A DNA stretch of 64,000 nt from Polytrichum commune (lineage: Eukaryota; Streptophyta; Polytrichopsida; Polytrichales; Polytrichaceae): the NCBI GenBank assembly GCA_950295325.1, contig OX485803.1, forward strand, positions 11,532,001 to 11,596,000. The letters are read 5' to 3'. The notes below the pieces were generated by a model. That model was not told where the DNA came from and ran no database searches. It saw only the letters and a list, made by a program, of their open reading frames with translations. This document shows, piece after piece, positions 58,472 to 64,000 of this stretch (positions are counted from its first letter, which is position 1; every line of letters begins with the position of its first letter). The translations under genes and the position numbers were made by a program.

Positions 58472-59329
58472 TCACGCCAGGTACTCAACATTGAAGTCCT
58501 TCACAAAATCCACCAAATGGTCTGTGCCCGCAGCCTTTCTTTTTCGACCTGTCGACCCAGGTGTATCGTCTCCGGGGGTTGCCCTGGTTGGGGAATCCGG
58601 TGCGGTATTGGCACTTCCAATGGGGCTCCCCGCACCACCCAGCGATCGACTGGACGGAGAGGGTGGGGATCTCCCAAAACGTCTGGGAGCCGACGGTGGC
58701 ACACGGTCTGAATCCACAACATCAGCGGCTCTTCCAAATATTTGCCTCTTGCCTACGAATCCCTCCATTTCTATGTACATCGACTCACTAAACTCTAATG
58801 GCATTTTTCTAGTCCTCGATAAATGCTTCTTCTCCTCTCTACTCAATCCCCACCAGTTGGCCGAACCTGTGCCATCTATGTAATCCTTAAGCTTCTTGTA
58901 GTCTTTAATTAAACCATCCCACTTGTTAGTGATCTGGTCGGTGTCCCTAGCCCTAAATCCCACCACAGCCATGCATCCAGCTAGCACCAATTTCCATGCC
59001 GTAGCCCCATACACAAATTTGGCAAGGGCTGGTTGATTGCAATTATGCCTCCCATCCCACTCAAGACGTTTCTGAGCGATGAGGACTAGCATTTCTGCCT
59101 CCGTCCAGTTAGGACCCCTAACCTTTTGGGGATGTGCAGTCTGCGATTGCGATGGTGAAGAGAAGGAACGTGCGCTTCCCGATCTCACTCTTGCATGGGA
59201 GGCCTCAATTGTAGAGGCAGGTAGACAAGAAACAGGGACATCCTCGTCCACATACTCCGAGCCGTATTCAAAATCCACATCTATGACAGGACGTTGAGAG
59301 GGCTCCCCCAATTGCACAATGTCATCCAT
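58472..59329 (-). CDS. Harbinger Myb/trihelix-like partner protein
   Basis: 285 aa from the first ATG (59329); the frame is open a little further upstream only from a TTG. Residues about 74-155 form a Myb/SANT or trihelix-type domain: NWTEAEMLVLIAQKR, then a long helix pair with ITNKWDGLIKDYKKLKDY and a W-rich WWGLSREEKK block. A Ser/Pro-rich stretch and a GRKRKAAG nuclear-localisation-like motif follow (about residue 260). In PIF/Harbinger elements such a protein binds subterminal DNA and brings the transposase to the nucleus. The frame stops at TGA, but coding-like sequence goes on (58259-58471), so this product may be truncated by one recent mutation. Confidence 0.8.
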   Translation of the reverse strand: MDDIVQLGEPSQRPVIDVDFEYGSEYVDEDVPVSCLPASTIEASHARVRSGSARSFSSPSQSQTAHPQKVRGPNWTEAEMLVLIAQKRLEWDGRHNCNQPALAKFVYGATAWKLVLAGCMAVVGFRARDTDQITNKWDGLIKDYKKLKDYIDGTGSANWWGLSREEKKHLSRTRKMPLEFSESMYIEMEGFVGKRQIFGRAADVVDSDRVPPSAPRRFGRSPPSPSSRSLGGAGSPIGSANTAPDSPTRATPGDDTPGSTGRKRKAAGTDHLVDFVKDFNVEYLA

Positions 59330-60836
59330 TGGCCAATAAACACTCAGTGCATCCAAGAAGGAGAAACAGCAGCCACAATTTCTGCAGCAACAACAACAGA
59401 ACGCTGCACGGAATTACTCAATGTATACTGCCCCTACATGATGCCCACAACCTTGGACAAAACAAACAGTAGCGCAGGGAAACTCCATCCGAAGGGATTG
59501 TGCAGCCAGCAGCAGCATAGACAACGACAGGTAATATTGAACATACGGCAAGCACAGAGGCCACATCCACACTGCAGAGTCCATGGCGACATTGGGAATC
59601 AACTGTGACTGTGTGCAGAGTGCAGCAATGGGAGAGAGGATAAACACAGCACAGGTTGGCAGAATCACATGGGGACCTCGGTTGACGCGGGGAGCCTGGA
59701 ATTCGAGCAAAGAAGGCAGTGGAATGTGAAGTGCACTCGGGGGAATGCAATCAGACCGAAGGGCGGCACACTGCAAACGATTGCAGACACAGCCACCAAC
59801 TACACCCAACACCGCAACAATTGAACAGACAGGAAATTCATGTACGGAATGACAGCAGCCACGCCAAGGGGGCTCTCCCATTCTGAAATTTTGAGCCAGG
59901 CGTCCATGATGTGCACTGCAATGCACACAGTTCAAATGAATTCAGAATTTCGCTATCTGTCTGTACTCGCCACCTCTCCTGTGGTCCATGGGGTTCACCG
60001 CCATTCGTGGCGACTGCTGTCACAGTACGCGAGCTCCTCGCGGCCGGCCGATGCACGTGATCTTCGCAATTTATCTGGGTGCCGCACTTCGGTGCAGTGC
60101 CGCTCAAGCAAGCAGCAAGGAACATGCCAGAAACGGGAAGAGGAGGCCACGATCGCAGCACCCCCACTGTGCGCGCTAGGAGGCAGGTCTGCCTGCTTTG
60201 CGAGGGCGTGACGATGCCCAAAAAAATCCTAGCAAACGGTGTATTTGACAGTGGCCCGAGCTGGTCCACATGGCACCTGGCCACGCTGCCACAGACTCCC
60301 TCCGCGATCCAAACACAACGTCGATGTGTGCTGCCGGCTACCTCTTGCGCAGGAGCAGAGGTTATGCTCACAACCCACAATGTTGTCTTCTGTATCCGAA
60401 ACTATAAAATGTGAGGACATCGCGAGGTTGCAGACAGCGGGGAAGCTCACCTGAAGAGAAGCGCAGGCCGCGATGGCACGGCGGAAGAGATCGCCCTCGC
60501 CACACAGCATCACACATCCACAGACTCCCACTCGCAGAGCTACGCAAACCCTCCGCTCCAGATTGCGGTGCCGCTTGCGTCGAGGGACGTCTGTCGCGCA
60601 GGATGACGGTCATCTGTAGTCAATGAAATTCATCGCCTTCATCCATATGGTCGCCCAGAACGTTGGTATACACCAACGGTGAGAGCGTTGTGGAAAGAGC
60701 AGGGAGTTGAAGAATTCCGGCAGGAAGGAGTCTCCGACAAACTCTGACACACCTAAACCCGCTCCGTTCTGGGACCTCTGTGTGCGGTGTCAGTTAGCTG
60801 ATTTCCCCCGGGTCCATGCCCATTTCCGGCATTAAG
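59330..60836. other. Right subterminal region of the Harbinger element
   Basis: Probable leader and promoter of the Myb-like gene, which reads leftward. GC-rich, with overlapping frames on both strands (59414-59935, 59838-60380) that lack any recognisable domain. Confidence 0.5.
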
Positions 60837-60860
60837 CCACCGGGTGCGGCCCCCCCCTAA

Positions 60861-62308
60861 GACCACTAACCGGTCATTCCCCTTATGGTATGCACCTCCC
60901 TAGTAGCTGACATCAATTCTTAATCCTAGTGTTCACCCCCCCATCCGTTAAGTGTTCTACCGGAATGGTTATTTAAAATTCTTGGTAATATCCCAAAGCA
61001 TTACTCCAATGTTAATTACCATAGTTCTCCCAATTACCAAGTTTGACTCTACCTTCCAAACACCCGTCTTCTCTAAATCATAATGTCCCTACCATCTTTG
61101 ATATCTTCCTTGCTACTAGCATGCCAGTTCCCTACATTATCTACTGTCACCTACGGGGTTTGAATCCTCTTACTGCCTCAACTGATCTACTAGTACTTGA
61201 CTCTAGCATATATAAGTAACCTATAAGAATACTACCTTCTAACTCTAGTTTTTTTTTGACTTGTCAGACTCCTTGATAGAATGCAATGTTAGCAATATTG
61301 ACATGGGATCCCAACACTTAAGGTTCCTGACATGGCTAACTACATATGCTTCTTCAAAACAAAGCCAACTACTTCACAACCTTGAACTTAACATGCATCC
61401 CTTTATAGTACAAAAGTCTAACAACATCCTCACTCATTTACCTAAAATGGTAACCACTTCCAAAAACCTTCACAACATTTGGTCGGCTTTGAAGAAGATG
61501 AGGAGATGAGGAGATGAGGAGAAAGGCAAATCCAATAGAGTTACCTCCGGATGATGTAGACATGATGGACTCTGAGGATGTGGTAGAAGTAGTTGCCAAA
61601 CCTACATGAAAGGTTCAGCGTAAATGTGGCTCTAAGATTGACAAGGATAAGAATACACATGCCTCCAAAAATGTAGTTGTAGCACCCACTCCAAGTCCTC
61701 CCAGAACTATGCCTAGTTCATCTATGCAGAATGCCTTTGTGCATCTCCCGAGCTCCCATACTTTGTGATTTAAAAGGTTCCGGAAAAAATCATGAATAAT
61801 GCCTCTCCATCTAAGCTAGTTTGTTCAGTGTTGTTGGAAAAGACTTCCATGTTCGATGCTTGGGTGGTTAAAATTTGGAACTCAGGTGGCCGAGCCTATC
61901 CATTGGTGCTTGGGTCTTGAGTGCATGAGATTTTTTACTTGCCTCTTTGATTTGAAGCTATGAAGTGTCCATCTTGTATTGCCATGGGGCAAGATCTTTT
62001 AGAACTAGGGGTTTGATACCTCTACATGACATTCAAACACATTCAATGTTGCTAGCCAATTTGCGGCAAGTTGGAACCAAATGTACTTGCATATCAATGT
62101 TTTTAGACACTTCATTAACATACTTGGTTAATTTCCTTGAAGCCTGCATATATGCATCACTTGAGCTCGAGTAGCCACCTCACCATATGAAAATGGGCAC
62201 ATGTAGCCACATCTCAGCGTCTTATTTACATGTAGCAGCCTTAGTGCTATGTGGGAGACTCATACTATCGCCTACATTTTTTGACTCCTAAAGTTGTTTG
62301 ACTTATTA
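60861..62308. other. Degenerate repeat DNA, no gene
   Basis: C-rich tracts (60940-60950) and short frames. 61510-61620 and the next 130 bases read as acidic then Pro/Ser-rich, gag-like peptide with a stop between, but no motif confirms it. Confidence 0.4.
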
Positions 62309-63627
62309 TTGTTAAGGTGGAATTTAGCATTGTGTTTTAAGAACATAAATATCCTTAAGAAACCAACCCGTCAAATATTGACTAGTTGGTCACAAATTGT
62401 CAACGAGGCAAAAAAATGCTAGTTTATTATTTGACATCAAATTTGTCCTTAATACAATTAGTTGTTAGATTGTCCACTAGTTTGTTTTTTTACTCTTGCA
62501 CTACTGAACAGTCTATTCAATAGTAATAATTATTTGTTCTTAGTAACTTAGTTGGTCAGATAATGACTTGTAGCTCCAAAGACAATATTATGGCATTGTG
62601 AGTATTTTACCTTGTTGACTGTTTTTTATGACCTCAGTGTGCCAGCTGATCATGAACTGGATAGAGGGTAAAAATGCGTCAGGATAGCTACACAAAATAT
62701 GATATTTAGTGTACACTAAATATCATAAATAGATACACTAAATAGATACACTAAATACGTATGCATAAACTAAATATCAATAACCCTATGAAAGTAAGTA
62801 AACTTAAATGTAAACTCAAACACTAAATATCAACTATGGTAATATGTGGAAGTTACATGTTTGAATTTAGTGTTAGTAAGGATATGAAAAAATATATATA
62901 ATAAGGGAGGTGGCAGTAGGGAAGGTAGCGGCACATTTATGGCTAACACTAAATGTCAAAGAATAGAAAATTAGTGTTGACCATGATAGGGTGGTAACAA
63001 CACTAAATGTAATCAAACACTAAATATCATATTTTGTGTAGTTGCAGTGTTTTGTGTGGGTGTCAACCTACCAAGTTGACCAACCTAGTAGGTAATTATT
63101 TTGAAGTATATAAGGATTGTCATAGAGCCTTTTGGCTCGCTTACTTCACATGTGCAAAGATCACTTAGACACTTAGTGAGAGTGTGTATGCTTGTGAGTT
63201 TTAGATCTAAACAAGTAGAGTCTTGGAAATATGGGGCAGTTTAGACGGACAACAACCTTGGAAAACAAGGAGTAAAGTGATGAAAGGAGGATCTAAATAG
63301 TAGTCACATTCTTGGTATTCTCTTAATATTGCTATTCTTGTAAGCTAACATAGTCAACAATGTTGACAAGACGAAGGTGTTGAATGTGGTACTGAAAGTG
63401 TGTACTGGACAACTTGTGATGTATTACTTAGGAATGCATTAGGAACTAAAGAGGGTGGGTATGTGCGGACGTGATGCTCATGGGAGGACGTCCGGAGAAA
63501 GTGGTCAAAATGACCCAAAAACTGTACCATAGGTTGGTAGAACATTAGAGAGGTCAAATTCGGACTCGTTTTTGCGAAAACCACCTTCAAAAGTTGGCCA
63601 ATTCAACTGAAAATGTTGGTTGGTCAG
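62309..63627. repeat. Dispersed ~1-kb repeat, copy B (split by a MITE)
   Basis: Same block order as 12138-13211, including GAAGTATATAAGGATTGTC. A 348-bp MITE (62691-63038) splits it at the TA of GCTAGTTGC, which is intact in copy A. The two copies have diverged clearly, so duplication is not recent. Confidence 0.75.
62691..63038. mobile_element. TA-flanked MITE (Tc1/mariner-Stowaway type), 348 bp
   Basis: Starts CACAAAATATGATATTTAGT and ends with the exact inverse (about 22-bp TIR), with TA duplicated (62689-62690, 63039-63040). Interior ACACTAAATGT/ACACTAAATATC repeats resemble the MITE at 30876. The empty site in repeat copy A proves the insertion boundaries. Confidence 0.92.
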
Positions 63628-63635
63628 CAATTGAG

Positions 63636-63860
63636 GGTACAGTTCATCATAAACTGACCATCGTTCCAGAGGGTCTTCCATATTTTGTGTGTGAAGAGAA
63701 GAAATGAACGACTACTATGCTCTTGTGTGATCAGTGTCAACGTGGTTGGCATATGGCATGCTTGAAGCCACCCTTGACTTCTCTACCATCTGGACAACGG
63801 AGTTGTCCTCGCTGTCGAGGATCTTCGGTACTTGGTGCTTCCACCAATCGTACTCAATGA
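63636..63860 (+). pseudogene. Decayed PHD-finger fragment
   Basis: In one frame: a lead-in ending PYFVCEEKK, a TGA (63705-63707), then TTTMLLCDQCQRGWHMACLK and PSGQRSCPRC before a second TGA (63858-63860). This is the second part of a PHD zinc finger (C-x2-C...H-x2-C...C-x2-C). The first zinc pair is incomplete and the usual Trp of the GxWxCPxC end is Arg. It directly follows repeat copy B, so a transposon-borne PHD is likely. No host gene is supported in the remaining 140 bases. Confidence 0.6.
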
Positions 63861-64000
63861 TCCTATGTGGTTTTCATTACCTTATACCTGTCCAAATGGA
63901 AAATGATGAATTATGGCTTAGAGACGCAATCAAACATGAGACGGTGGAATTAATTCTTTGGAATTTGATGGCCAAACATCAGAGGCGATTAAGGATGGGG

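Larger units (their letters stand above)
53760..60857. mobile_element. 7.1-kb PIF/Harbinger transposon with both genes
   Basis: The left terminus GGGGCTGCCCGCACC... (53760-53780) matches the inverted right terminus (60837-60857) at 17 of 21 positions. TAA is duplicated at 53757-53759 and 60858-60860. Inside are a DDE transposase (+) and a Myb/trihelix-like gene (-), tail to tail, as in PIF/Pong/Harbinger elements. The element is visibly more G+C-rich than the flanks, which suggests a recent arrival. Confidence 0.9.

Noticed and set aside
59330-59356. Upstream start for the Myb-like protein
   Set aside because: The codon at 59356-59354 is TTG; the first ATG is at 59329.

Overview
This window reads as nuclear DNA of a land plant. 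The host genes have GT-AG introns. One encodes a peroxisomal 3-ketoacyl-CoA thiolase with a plant-type PTS2 presequence, one a plant-type 3-hydroxyisobutyryl-CoA hydrolase-like protein, and one a STIG1-type secreted cysteine-rich protein. The DNA between them is AT-rich and full of plant transposable elements (PIF/Harbinger, Copia, MULE/SWIM, hAT-like and TA-flanked MITEs). I cannot fix the lineage; the gene density and repeat load do not suggest a compact angiosperm genome.

Layout. 1-4458: non-coding, with a near-perfect hairpin at 2090-2199. 4459-5622 (+): single-exon STIG1-like gene with a long Pro/His-rich tail. 5.6-18.9 kb: no convincing gene; old repeats, a 969-bp terminal-inverted-repeat element (13.5-14.4 kb) and one copy of a roughly 1-kb dispersed repeat (12.1-13.2 kb). 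18921-25106 (-): 14-exon thiolase gene, 460 aa, all junctions in phase. 26-32.8 kb: repeats, including a hAT-like element, a TA-flanked MITE and a 43-bp-arm foldback. 34332-40266 (+): HIBCH-like gene with two phase-equivalent exons that appear mutually exclusive. 41.1-45.9 kb: a broken Copia retrotransposon carrying three later nested insertions. 46.0-49.7 kb (-): a decayed transposase-like gene with a SWIM-type zinc finger. 51.6-52.8 kb: a deleted Harbinger-type element with transposase remnants. 53760-60857: a 7.1-kb PIF/Harbinger element with TIRs, TAA target duplications, an intact-looking DDE transposase and a Myb/trihelix-like partner gene with one in-frame stop. 60.9-64 kb: degenerate repeats, the second copy of the 1-kb repeat (split by a MITE) and a decayed PHD-finger fragment at the edge.

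How the genes relate. The thiolase (last step of peroxisomal beta-oxidation) and the HIBCH-like hydrolase (valine/branched acyl-CoA catabolism) are divergently oriented and about 8 kb apart. Both have a CACGTG G-box near the probable promoter. The STIG1-like gene is unrelated to them. The two Harbinger proteins are the expected transposition pair (nuclease plus DNA-binding/import partner).

Most interesting observations: (1) the frame-locked alternative exon pair in the HIBCH-like gene, which swaps the segment right after the first oxyanion-loop glycine; (2) a miRNA-like hairpin whose arms resemble a 25-nt stretch of the neighbouring STIG1 coding sequence; (3) the near-complete Harbinger element and its in-frame TGA; (4) layered nested elements with clear target-site duplications, including elements with G-run termini and one with a 500-bp G-rich core.
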